Below are positions 1 through 5,683 of a stretch of DNA of 5,884 bases, one piece after another. A program made the position numbers and the translations under genes. This DNA is from Actinomycetes bacterium (GTDB lineage: Bacteria > Actinomycetota > Actinomycetes > Streptosporangiales > Streptosporangiaceae), in NCBI GenBank assembly GCA_023425615.1, contig JAFACJ010000809.1, positions 1-5,884 of the forward strand. The letters run 5' to 3'. The notes below the pieces were generated by a model, which made no database searches, had not been told where the DNA came from, and saw nothing but the letters and a program-made list of their open reading frames with translations. The number at the start of each line of letters is the position of its first letter. Within the stretch, counting starts at the first letter, position 1.

Positions 1-407
1 GGGATGCCCGTCATGACGTCGACGAAGAAGCTGATGACCTTCGACAGCCGGTTGCCCTTGCCGTACTCCACCAGGTAGACGGCGGTCAGCACCGCGATCG
101 GGATGGACATCGCGCTGGCCAGGGCGACCTGCTCCAGGGTGCCGATCAGCGAGTGGTAGATGCCGCCCCCGGCGTCGCGCCCGCCGATGCCGTTCATCGA
201 CTTGAGGAAGAAGTCGGCGCTGAGGACCTGCACGCCCTGGCTGATGATCTTGTACAGGACGCTCGCCAGCGGGATGACGGCGAGGGCGAAGGCCACGTAC
301 ACCGCGATGAGGACGAGGTTGTCCTTGAACTTGCGCGCGCCCGAGGTCGCGGGGATGCCGCCTCCGGAGGGCAGCCCGTGCCGGGTCTTCAGGGTCGGAG
401 CGCTCAC
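1..407 (-). CDS. pstA: Phosphate ABC transporter permease PstA (N-terminal part, runs off left edge)
   Basis: One of the two membrane permeases of the high-affinity phosphate importer PstSCAB; it pairs with PstC in the cytoplasmic membrane. About 135 residues are visible, from GTG at 407-405 to the window edge. The protein starts MSAPTLKTRHGLPSGG. It has a cytoplasmic N-terminus, a first membrane segment at about residues 31-52, an external stretch containing DFFLKSMNGIGGRDAGGGIYHS (about 65-86, a typical PstA region), and a second membrane segment at about 91-112. The visible part ends in FFVDVMTGIP, a motif conserved in PstA just before the third segment. The start is supported by an AAGGAG ribosome site at 413-418, five bases upstream, and by a 4-base overlap (GTGA) with the pstC stop, implying translational coupling. 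The EAA loop and C-terminus lie outside the window. Family assignment is secure; truncation is due only to the window edge. Confidence 0.95.
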   Translation of the reverse strand, partial: MSAPTLKTRHGLPSGGGIPATSGARKFKDNLVLIAVYVAFALAVIPLASVLYKIISQGVQVLSADFFLKSMNGIGGRDAGGGIYHSLIGTLEQVALASAMSIPIAVLTAVYLVEYGKGNRLSKVISFFVDVMTGI

Positions 408-1381
408 ACGAACTCCTTACGCCGGGCGACGATCGCCCGTGCCGCCATGTTGACGACCATGGTGATGACGAACAGCACCAGACCCGAGGCGATCAGGGCG
501 CTGCGTCCGGTGGCGCCGGACTCGCCGAAGGTGCGGACGATGTTGGCGGCGAAGGTGTTGCCGCCGGGCTCCAGGATGTGCCAGTTGATGCCGGCGACCG
601 TGGACAGCACCAGGGCGATCGCGACGGTCTCGCCGAGGGCGCGGCCCAGGCCGAGCATCATCGCGCTGATCATGCCGGAGCGGCCGTAGGGCAGCACCGA
701 CAGCCTGATGGTCTCCCAGCGGGTGGCGCCCAGCGCCTGCGCCGCCTCGATGTGCGACCCGGGCACCTGGAGGAAGACCTCGCGGGTGATCGAGGAGATG
801 ATCGGCAGGATCATGATCGCCAGCACCACCGAGCCGATGAAGATCGACTGGCCGCCGACGCTGTCGCCGGCGAACAGCGGGATCCAGCCGAGCGCGCCGT
901 TCAGGAAGTCCACCACGCCCTGGGAGTTGACCACCAGGAAGTGCAGGCCCCACAGACCGTAGATGATGCGGGGGACGGCGGCCAGCAGGTCCACCACGAA
1001 GCCCAGTCCGTCCGCGAGCCTGCGCGGGGCGTAGAAGGCGATGAACAGGGCGATGCCGATCGCCACCGGCGTCGCCATGAGCAGCGCCAGGCCGGCCGAC
1101 ATGATGGTGCCGAAGGCGAGCTGGGCCACGCCGAACCGCGGCGGCGTGGCGTTGGCGTTCCACTCGGTGTCGGTGAAGAAATTGCCCTCGTTGTCCTGGA
1201 GCGCCGGGATGGCCTTCCAGACCAGGAACGCGGCGATGGCCGCCATGATCACCAGCACGAACACCCCGGAACCCAGGGCAGCCGTGCTGAAGATCCGGTC
1301 GCCCCGCCGACCGGTGCTCATCGCGCGCCGTTGCCGCTGCTTCCCGGCGGTCCGCGCCCGGACGTCGTCGATGCTGGTCAC
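404..1381 (-). CDS. pstC: Phosphate ABC transporter permease PstC
   Basis: Integral membrane permease that forms the phosphate channel with PstA. The 325-residue product has a basic cytoplasmic N-terminus (residues 1-30) and about six hydrophobic segments (roughly 34-56, 92-118, 126-150, 179-199, 236-262, 295-318). The ABC-permease EAA loop lies at 212-231 (EAAQALGATRWETIRLSVLP, with the conserved G and I-x-LP spacing) and would contact the ATPase PstB. The segment around 137-152 (PRIIYGLWGLHFLV) and GLGRALGETVAIALV (244-258) are strongly PstC-like. The start is GTG at 1381-1379, preceded five bases away by a strong GGAGGAG site (1387-1393); a later ATG at residue 21 is less well supported. 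The gene follows pstS after 115 bases and overlaps pstA by 4 bases, so pstC and pstA are probably co-translated. Length is normal for the family. Confidence 0.96.
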   Translation of the reverse strand: MTSIDDVRARTAGKQRQRRAMSTGRRGDRIFSTAALGSGVFVLVIMAAIAAFLVWKAIPALQDNEGNFFTDTEWNANATPPRFGVAQLAFGTIMSAGLALLMATPVAIGIALFIAFYAPRRLADGLGFVVDLLAAVPRIIYGLWGLHFLVVNSQGVVDFLNGALGWIPLFAGDSVGGQSIFIGSVVLAIMILPIISSITREVFLQVPGSHIEAAQALGATRWETIRLSVLPYGRSGMISAMMLGLGRALGETVAIALVLSTVAGINWHILEPGGNTFAANIVRTFGESGATGRSALIASGLVLFVITMVVNMAARAIVARRKEFV

Positions 1382-1386
1382 CCCAG

Positions 1387-1393
1387 CTCCTCC
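1387..1393 (-). promoter_or_regulatory. pstC ribosome binding site
   Basis: GGAGGAG on the minus strand, five bases before the GTG at 1381. It decides the GTG start over the in-frame ATG 20 codons further in. Confidence 0.85.
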
Positions 1394-1412
1394 CTCGGGT
1401 CGTCTTGCGTTG

Positions 1413-1458
1413 GGCCCGGAACCGGGCCTGGCCCCGCCGTCCGACCGGACGACGGGGC
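1413..1458 (-). other. Tandem GC-rich hairpins between pstS and pstC
   Basis: Two adjacent inverted repeats lie in the 115-base pstS-pstC gap. The larger has arms 1431-1443 and 1446-1458 (GCCCCGCCGTCCG against CGGACGACGGGGC), complementary except for one C-A mismatch (1437/1452), leaving a tetraloop once the innermost pair opens. The smaller has arms 1413-1418 and 1423-1428 (GGCCCG/CGGGCC) with a GAAC loop. Neither is followed by a U-run on the minus strand, so a classical full-strength intrinsic terminator is unlikely. By analogy with other binding-protein transporter operons, such structures can protect the upstream mRNA 3' end or cause partial termination, giving more PstS than permease. 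That role is inference; the repeats are directly visible. Confidence 0.65.
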
Positions 1459-1496
1459 GCGGGTGGTGCTCGCCGTTCAGGGCCGTACCCGGTTCG

Positions 1497-2597
1497 TTAC
1501 TTGATGGCGGCGACGGACGCGCGGACCTTGGTGGCCAGTTCGGTGGGGATCGGGGCGTAGCCCAGGCCCTTCAGGGCGTTCTGGCCCTGCTCCGAGGCGG
1601 TGTAGGTGAGGAAGGACTTGACGAACTTGCCCTCGTCGCCCTCCAGGCCGCTCTCGCAGGCGATCTCGTAGGTGACCAGGACGATCGGGTAGGCGCCGGG
1701 CGTCTTGGTGCTGTAGTCGATCTTCAGCGCGAGGTCGTTGCCCGAACCGACGATCTGGGCGCCGGCCAGGGTCTTGGAGGCGGTGTCGGCGGACAGCTCG
1801 GTGAACTCGCCGGCGCCGTTCTGGATCTTGGCGGTGGACAGCCCGGCGTTCTCGGCGAAGGACATCTCGATGTAGCCGATGGAGCCCTTGGACTGCTTGA
1901 TGAGGGTGGTGACGCCGTCGGACTTGGTGCCGCCCTGGCCGCCGGGGGCGGTCCACAGCTTGCCGCCCTCGAACTTCCAGATGTCGGGGGCGACGGCGGT
2001 GAGGTACTTGGTGAAGTTGTCGGTGGTGCCCGACTCATCGGCGCGGTGCACCGTGGTGATCTTGTCACCGGGGAGCTTGGCGCCGGGGTTGTCCTTGGCG
2101 ATCGCCGGGTCGTTCCAGGTGGTGATCTTGCCCGCGAAGATGCTCGCCAGGGTGGTGGGGGACAGCTGGAGGCCGTCCACGCCCTCCAGGTTGTAGGCGA
2201 CCGCGACCGGGCCGACGACCATCGGCAGGTTCAGCGGGGTGCCGCCCTTGCACCGCTGCTTGGCGGGCTCGACCTCTTCGGGCTTGAGCGCGGAGTCCGA
2301 GCCGGCGAAGGCGGCCTGGCCGGCGGTGAACGCCTCGATGCCCGCGCCCGAGCCGCTAGGGTTGTAGTTCAGGGTGGCACCGGCGCAGGTGGCGGTGTAG
2401 CCCTTGATCCACTCGTCCATCGCGTTCTTCTGCGCGCTGGAGCCCGCGGCGTTCACCTTGGCCTCGACGCAGTCACCCTTGTTCTGGGTGGAGGTGTCGC
2501 TGGCGTCGGTGTTGTCGTCGGAGCCGCAGGCGCTGAGGGCCAGGGCGCCGGCGAGGATGACGCCGCCGAGGGCGGACAGCCGGATGCCGTTCTTCAC
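1497..2597 (-). CDS. pstS: Phosphate-binding lipoprotein PstS
   Basis: Extracytoplasmic phosphate-binding subunit of the Pst importer, anchored to the outer face of the membrane. The 366-residue product begins with a lipoprotein signal peptide: basic MKNGIR, a hydrophobic core to about residue 20, and lipobox LSAC with acylated Cys24. A polar linker (25-42) precedes the binding domain. Phosphate-pocket motifs typical of PstS are all present: NAAGSSAQ (49-56), NPSGSGAG (79-86), FAGSD (97-101) and HRADESGTTDNF (184-195). The start is GTG (2597-2595), preceded six bases away by GGAGGAA (2604-2610). It is the first gene of the operon with pstC and pstA downstream. A PHO box at 2684-2724 implies induction by PhoP under phosphate starvation. 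Both the motif set and the context make this a very safe call. Confidence 0.97.
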   Translation of the reverse strand: MKNGIRLSALGGVILAGALALSACGSDDNTDASDTSTQNKGDCVEAKVNAAGSSAQKNAMDEWIKGYTATCAGATLNYNPSGSGAGIEAFTAGQAAFAGSDSALKPEEVEPAKQRCKGGTPLNLPMVVGPVAVAYNLEGVDGLQLSPTTLASIFAGKITTWNDPAIAKDNPGAKLPGDKITTVHRADESGTTDNFTKYLTAVAPDIWKFEGGKLWTAPGGQGGTKSDGVTTLIKQSKGSIGYIEMSFAENAGLSTAKIQNGAGEFTELSADTASKTLAGAQIVGSGNDLALKIDYSTKTPGAYPIVLVTYEIACESGLEGDEGKFVKSFLTYTASEQGQNALKGLGYAPIPTELATKVRASVAAIK

Positions 2598-2633
2598 GGG
2601 GTGTTCCTCCTGATCGGTGCGGTGAACCCCGTG
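2595..2633 (-). promoter_or_regulatory. pstS leader: RBS with start-codon-sequestering inverted repeat
   Basis: The pstS ribosome site GGAGGAA (2604-2610) lies in the loop of a perfect 8-bp inverted repeat. The upstream arm in the transcript is CACGGGGT (2633-2626) and the downstream arm is ACCCCGTG (2602-2595), which contains the GTG start codon. The loop is 23 nt. The repeat is seen directly; a role in tuning translation is inference. Confidence 0.5.
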
Positions 2634-2683
2634 CTTGGTCAGGGAGGTGGGGCCACCGTCTGCACCCGACGGTAGGAAGCCCA

Positions 2684-2724
2684 GGTGAACGGCTCGGAGC
2701 GGTCCAGGTGAACGAGGAATGAAC
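2684..2724 (-). promoter_or_regulatory. PHO box (PhoP-binding direct repeats) upstream of pstS
   Basis: On the minus strand, GTTCATT (2724-2718) is followed exactly 11 nt later by GTTCACC (2713-2707), and 23 nt further by another GTTCACC (2690-2684). Each of the last two continues identically as GTTCACCTGG. Tandem 11-nt units with a GTTCACC core are the established PhoP operator design in Streptomyces. The location, about 90-130 bases before the pstS start, fits activation of pstSCAB in phosphate starvation. A weak -10 candidate, TACCGT (2674-2669), lies 9 nt beyond the last heptamer. The third unit is one base out of an 11-nt register. Confidence 0.85.
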
Positions 2725-2787
2725 AGCGCTGGGCCGCCTCGCGAAGAACATCCCGATTCGGCATGGCCACGAGGTTAACGACGCTGA

Positions 2788-3627
2788 TCAGCGACCGTAC
2801 ATGACATCCGCGCGGTAACGCGTGAAGCCCAGCGACTCATACAGCCGTACGGCCGAGGTGTTCTCCCCGTCGACGTAGAGCAGCACCGTCTCCAGGCCCA
2901 GGGACTTCAGATGGTGCAGCCCCGCCAGGGTCAGCGTCCGGCCGAGCCCGACGCCCTGCGCCGAGGGGTCGACGCCCACGACGTAGACCTCGCCGATGCC
3001 GTCGGGGTGCACCTTCGTCCAGTGGAAGCCGACCAGCCGGTCGTCCTTGCAGGCGAGGAAGAAGCCCTTGGGGTCGAACCACGGCTCGGCCAGCCGCAGC
3101 CGCAGGTCCTCCTCCGTCCACTGGCCCTGCTCGGGGTGGTCGGCGAAGGTCAGCCTGTTGAGCCGCAGCCACGCCTCTGCGTCGCGCGGCTCGAAGGTGC
3201 GCAGCGTGAACCCTGCGTGGATCCGCATCACCGGCAGTTCGCCGGTCAGCGGGCGGCGCATCTGCAGCAGCGTCCGCACCGGCGCCATGCCGAGGCCCGC
3301 GGCGAGTTCGGCGGCGCCGGGCAGATCCCCGTGCGCCCAGACCCGGATCCCCTCGTCTGCCTCCAGCAGCGCGGAGACCAGCTTCCGCCCGATGCCCCGC
3401 CGCCGGAAGCCGGGGTCCACCACGACCTCGGCGCCCTCCCCGTCGCCATGGGCGTAGCCGACGAGCCGACCGTCCTCATAGCGCAGATGATGTTCGCCTC
3501 CTCCGTGCCTGACGCTCAGCAGCGTCTGCTCGGACAGCGCCTCCACCCCGTCGTTCTCGGCGGCCTCGGCGGCGAGCCGGAGAACGTCGGCTGACTGTTC
3601 GGGGGACAAATCGTGCACAGAGCCCAT
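2788..3627 (-). CDS. mshD: Mycothiol synthase MshD (tandem GNAT acetyltransferase)
   Basis: Cytoplasmic enzyme that acetylates Cys-GlcN-inositol with acetyl-CoA to give mycothiol, the main low-molecular-weight thiol of actinomycetes. From the chosen ATG the protein has 279 residues and two GNAT domains. The N-terminal half carries the acetyl-CoA loop RRRGIG (75-80). The catalytic C-terminal half has QGVGLGR (224-230) plus MshD hallmarks FADHPEQGQW (161-170), EPWFDP (181-186), FHWTKVHP (201-208) and GEVYVVGVDP (212-221), and ends ALY-type RLYESLGF (261-268). Length is slightly below the roughly 300 of the family. An in-frame TTG at 3654 would add nine residues but has no ribosome site. ATG 3627 sits 8 nt after a TAAGCT hexamer, consistent with a leaderless message. 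It is co-directional with pstS but separated by 190 bases containing the pstS PHO box, so probably a separate transcription unit. Confidence 0.94.
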   Translation of the reverse strand: MGSVHDLSPEQSADVLRLAAEAAENDGVEALSEQTLLSVRHGGGEHHLRYEDGRLVGYAHGDGEGAEVVVDPGFRRRGIGRKLVSALLEADEGIRVWAHGDLPGAAELAAGLGMAPVRTLLQMRRPLTGELPVMRIHAGFTLRTFEPRDAEAWLRLNRLTFADHPEQGQWTEEDLRLRLAEPWFDPKGFFLACKDDRLVGFHWTKVHPDGIGEVYVVGVDPSAQGVGLGRTLTLAGLHHLKSLGLETVLLYVDGENTSAVRLYESLGFTRYRADVMYGR

Positions 3628-3635
3628 GGACCACC

Positions 3636-3641
3636 AGCTTA
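3636..3641 (-). promoter_or_regulatory. Candidate -10 of a leaderless mshD promoter
   Basis: TAAGCT on the minus strand matches the TANNNT -10 pattern and ends 8 nt before the mshD ATG, which would place the transcript start at or next to the A of ATG. No convincing -35 is seen at 16-19 nt upstream. There is also no good Shine-Dalgarno (only a weak GGTGG), consistent with leaderless translation, which is common in actinomycetes. Confidence 0.4.
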
Positions 3642-3712
3642 GGTGCACGGTCAATGGGAGGAGATCACAACGCCCCGGGATCCGGAGGCGAGATTTTTTC
3701 GCTTTTTACCCA

Positions 3713-3742
3713 GTGACACGTATGACGTCAAGTCTCTAGGGT
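3713..3742 (+). promoter_or_regulatory. Sigma-70-type promoter of the 5'-nucleotidase gene
   Basis: A GTGACA -35 (3713-3718) and a TAGGGT -10 (3737-3742) are separated by 18 nt. Both match the actinobacterial housekeeping consensus well (TTGACA, TANNNT). Transcription would start near 3749-3751, giving a leader of about 40 nt. An AT-rich stretch (3691-3708, two T-runs) lies just upstream in the UP-element position, unusual in this GC-rich DNA. The spacer holds the 8-bp palindrome TGACGTCA (3723-3730). No GTTCACC-type PHO box is seen here. Confidence 0.6.
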
Positions 3743-3776
3743 GCCTGTGGATCCTCCTGCCCCCACCGGACCTGTC

Positions 3777-3781
3777 AAGGA
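3777..3781 (+). promoter_or_regulatory. Ribosome binding site of the 5'-nucleotidase gene
   Basis: AAGGA lies eight bases before the ATG at 3790. It fixes that ATG as start, rather than the upstream in-frame GTG at 3643, which would add 49 non-signal-like residues translated through the promoter. Confidence 0.75.
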
Positions 3782-3789
3782 CTGAGCGA

Positions 3790-5562
3790 ATGCCTCGAAA
3801 TCTTACGAAGGCCGTGTTCGCCGGAGCGGTGGCCACCGCGCTGCTCGCGGCGGCGCCGGCGGCCTCGGCCAAGCCCGACAAGGAGAAGACCGTCCCGGTC
3901 CGCCTGCTGGCGCTCAACGACTTCCACGGGAACCTCGAACCCCCCACCGGCTCCTCCGGGCGGTTCGTCGATGAGAACGGCAACACCGTGGAGGCCGGCG
4001 GCGCCGCCTACGTCGCGGCCTGGATGAAGCAGCTCACCGACGAGAACACCCTCAAGGTCGCGCAGGGCGACCTCATCGGCGCCTCGCCGCTGATCTCGGC
4101 CGCCTACCACGACGAGCCCAGCGTCGAGTTCCTCGGGAACCTCGGGATCACCGCCTCGGCGGTGGGCAACCACGAGTTCGACGAGGGATACGGCGAGCTC
4201 AAGCGGATCATCAAGGGCGGATCGCACCCCGTCGACGGCGACTCGCCCGCGGGGAGGTGGAAGGGCGCGAAGTACACCTACCTGGGCGCCAACGTGCTTC
4301 TGGAGGGCGCCACGAAGGTGCCGGACCTGCCCGGCAACAAGATCCTCGACAAGGTGCCTCCGGGGCGGCTGAAGAAGCTCCTGGCCCGGTACGGGATCCC
4401 GGCGCTGCCGCCGATCGCGATCCGCGAGATGAACGGCGAGAAGATCGGGTTCATCGGCGCCGTCACCGAGACGACGCCGACCATCGTCACCGCCTCGGGG
4501 ATCAAGGGCCTGCGGTTCACGGGCGTCGTCGAGTCGGCGGAGTTCGGCTCGGAGCTGCTCAGCCTGCTGGGCGTGAAGGCACAGGTCCTGCTGGTGCACG
4601 AGGGCGACAACGTCACCGCGGGCCGGTCGCCCGACACGTGCAGCACCACCGCCGACCCCGACGGCAGCCCCGGCGCGGGCACCGAGATCGCCACCAAGGT
4701 GGACCCGGAGATCGACCTGATCCTCTCCGGGCACTCCCACCAGGCGTACGTCTGCCAGGTGACCGACCCGGCGGGCAGGCCGCGGCTCTACAGCCAGGGC
4801 GGTTCGTTCGGGCGGGTCATCTCCCAGGTGGATCTGAAGATCGACGCCAGGTCCGGTGACGTCGTCCGCTCGTCGGTGGCGATCGACAACCACGTCGTCA
4901 CCCGCACGATCATCCCGGACGACGACACCCAGACGTTCATCCAGACCTGGAAGGACAGGGTCGCGGGCGTCGCGAACAAGAAGGTCGGCGAGATCACCGC
5001 CGATCTGATGCGGACCGCGGCGCCCTCGGGGGAGACACCGCTGGGCGACCTGATCGCCGACTCCCAGCTCGCGGCGACCAAGGGCGAGGGCGGCGCGCAG
5101 ATCGCGCTGATGAACCCCGGCGGCGTGCGGGCCGACCTGACCTACGCGCCGGACGGCGTCGTCACCTACGGCGAGGCCTTCGCCGTCCAGCCGTTCAGCA
5201 ACCTCATGCAGGTGGTGACGCTGACCGGGGCGCAGCTCGACGCGCTGCTGGAGCAGCAGTGGACGGCCGCGCGCACGGCGGTGCTCCAGCCGTCGGCGTC
5301 GCTGACCTACGCGCTCACCCCGGGCAACGCCTTCGGTGACCGGGTGTCGCAGATCAAGGTCGGCGGCGAGCCGATCACGGAGGCAGGCACCTACCGCGTT
5401 GCCGCCAACAACTTCCTCGTCGGCGGCGGCGACGGCTTCTCGGTCTTCACCCAGGGCACCGGCCTGTGGAGCGGCCCGATCGACCTGGACGCCTTCACCG
5501 CCTACCTGACCGCCAACTCCCCGGTGGCGCCCCCGGCCACCGACCGGATCACGATCGGCTGA
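3790..5562 (+). CDS. Secreted 5'-nucleotidase / UshA-family metallophosphoesterase
   Basis: Exported enzyme expected to hydrolyse extracellular nucleoside 5'-phosphates (possibly also 2',3'-cyclic nucleotides or UDP-sugars) to nucleoside and phosphate. The 590-residue product has a Sec signal peptide: basic start MPRNLTK, hydrophobic core 8-24, probable cleavage after ASA (27). The N-terminal calcineurin-like domain has the full di-metal set: D44 and H46 in LNDFHGN, D94 in QGDLIGASP, N127 and catalytic H128/D131 in GNHEFDEG, H270 in LVHEG, H315 and H317 in SGHSH. The C-terminal nucleotide-binding domain (about 395-585) has NPGGVR (442-447), QPFSN (467-471) and NFLVGGGDGF (541-550); F469 and F550 match the two aromatic residues that stack the base in E. 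coli UshA. Cys284 and Cys322 could form a disulfide. No membrane anchor or sortase signal is present at the C-terminus, so it is probably released. Residues about 178-205 look like an added segment relative to the compact family pattern. The precise substrate is not determinable. Confidence 0.93.
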   Translation: MPRNLTKAVFAGAVATALLAAAPAASAKPDKEKTVPVRLLALNDFHGNLEPPTGSSGRFVDENGNTVEAGGAAYVAAWMKQLTDENTLKVAQGDLIGASPLISAAYHDEPSVEFLGNLGITASAVGNHEFDEGYGELKRIIKGGSHPVDGDSPAGRWKGAKYTYLGANVLLEGATKVPDLPGNKILDKVPPGRLKKLLARYGIPALPPIAIREMNGEKIGFIGAVTETTPTIVTASGIKGLRFTGVVESAEFGSELLSLLGVKAQVLLVHEGDNVTAGRSPDTCSTTADPDGSPGAGTEIATKVDPEIDLILSGHSHQAYVCQVTDPAGRPRLYSQGGSFGRVISQVDLKIDARSGDVVRSSVAIDNHVVTRTIIPDDDTQTFIQTWKDRVAGVANKKVGEITADLMRTAAPSGETPLGDLIADSQLAATKGEGGAQIALMNPGGVRADLTYAPDGVVTYGEAFAVQPFSNLMQVVTLTGAQLDALLEQQWTAARTAVLQPSASLTYALTPGNAFGDRVSQIKVGGEPITEAGTYRVAANNFLVGGGDGFSVFTQGTGLWSGPIDLDAFTAYLTANSPVAPPATDRITIG

Positions 5563-5577
5563 TCCGAAGGAGACGGC

Positions 5578-5618
5578 GAGAACAGCCCCTGCGCCCTGCG
5601 CGCGGGGGCTGTTCTTCT
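5578..5618 (+). terminator. Intrinsic terminator of the 5'-nucleotidase gene
   Basis: A perfect 11-bp stem, AGAACAGCCCC (5579-5589) with GGGGCTGTTCT (5605-5615), continues inward by a T-G wobble and a further GCGC/GCGC (5591-5594/5600-5603), leaving a 5-nt loop. The right arm ends in and is followed by a T-rich run (TTCTTCTGT, 5612-5620). It starts 16 nt after the nucleotidase stop, so a rho-independent terminator for the plus-strand gene is the natural reading. On the minus strand no U-tract follows. Confidence 0.85.
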
Positions 5619-5625
5619 GTCCGGC

Positions 5626-5654
5626 ACGTTCCTACTGGTGAGTAGGAACGTTCC
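5626..5654. repeat. 11-bp inverted repeat with an extra direct repeat
   Basis: ACGTTCCTACT (5626-5636) and AGTAGGAACGT (5641-5651) are perfect inverted repeats around a GGTG spacer. The right arm runs on into GGAACGTTCC (5645-5654), itself a 10-bp palindrome, so ACGTTCC recurs as a direct repeat exactly 22 nt apart (5626 and 5648). It lies 17 nt after the glnR stop on that gene's strand. It may be the glnR terminator hairpin, but it has no U-tract on either strand, so a protein-binding site is also possible. Confidence 0.7.
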
Positions 5655-5663
5655 ACTCCCGCG

Positions 5664-5683
5664 GCGCGGCCTCAAGGCCGCGC
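5664..5683 (-). repeat. GC hairpin enclosing the glnR stop codon
   Basis: GCGCGGCC (5664-5671) and GGCCGCGC (5676-5683) are perfect 8-bp arms around a 4-base loop, TTGA on the coding strand. The TGA in the loop (5674-5672) is the stop codon of the minus-strand regulator gene. It could stabilise or help terminate that transcript; the role is inferred. Confidence 0.55.

Noticed and set aside
1800..2331. Further isolated GTTCACC heptamers (near 1800 and 2325) inside pstS
   Set aside because: Single copies without 11-nt partners inside coding sequence; expected by chance in this composition, so not called PHO boxes.
1041..2675. Very long plus-strand ORF antisense to pstC and pstS (544 codons)
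   Set aside because: Low-complexity Gly/Ala/Val/Leu translation with no recognisable domain; an artefact of GC bias opposite well-supported genes.
2639..2764. Small minus-strand ORF (41 codons, starts ATG at 2764, MPNRDVLREAAQ...) between mshD and pstS
   Set aside because: It has no ribosome site, runs straight through the PHO box and the likely pstS promoter, and matches nothing I recognise.
3628..3654. TTG start for mshD nine codons upstream
   Set aside because: The sequence before it has no purine-rich ribosome site on the minus strand, and the nearer ATG fits a -10 hexamer and the family's length.
3643..3789. N-terminal extension of the nucleotidase from an in-frame GTG at 3643
   Set aside because: It would be translated through the -35/-10 promoter, lacks an RBS, and would bury the clear Sec signal peptide that begins at ATG 3790.
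3775..4893. Long minus-strand ORF antisense to the nucleotidase
   Set aside because: Arg/Asp/Gly/Val-rich shadow of the real gene, no motif, no credible start region.
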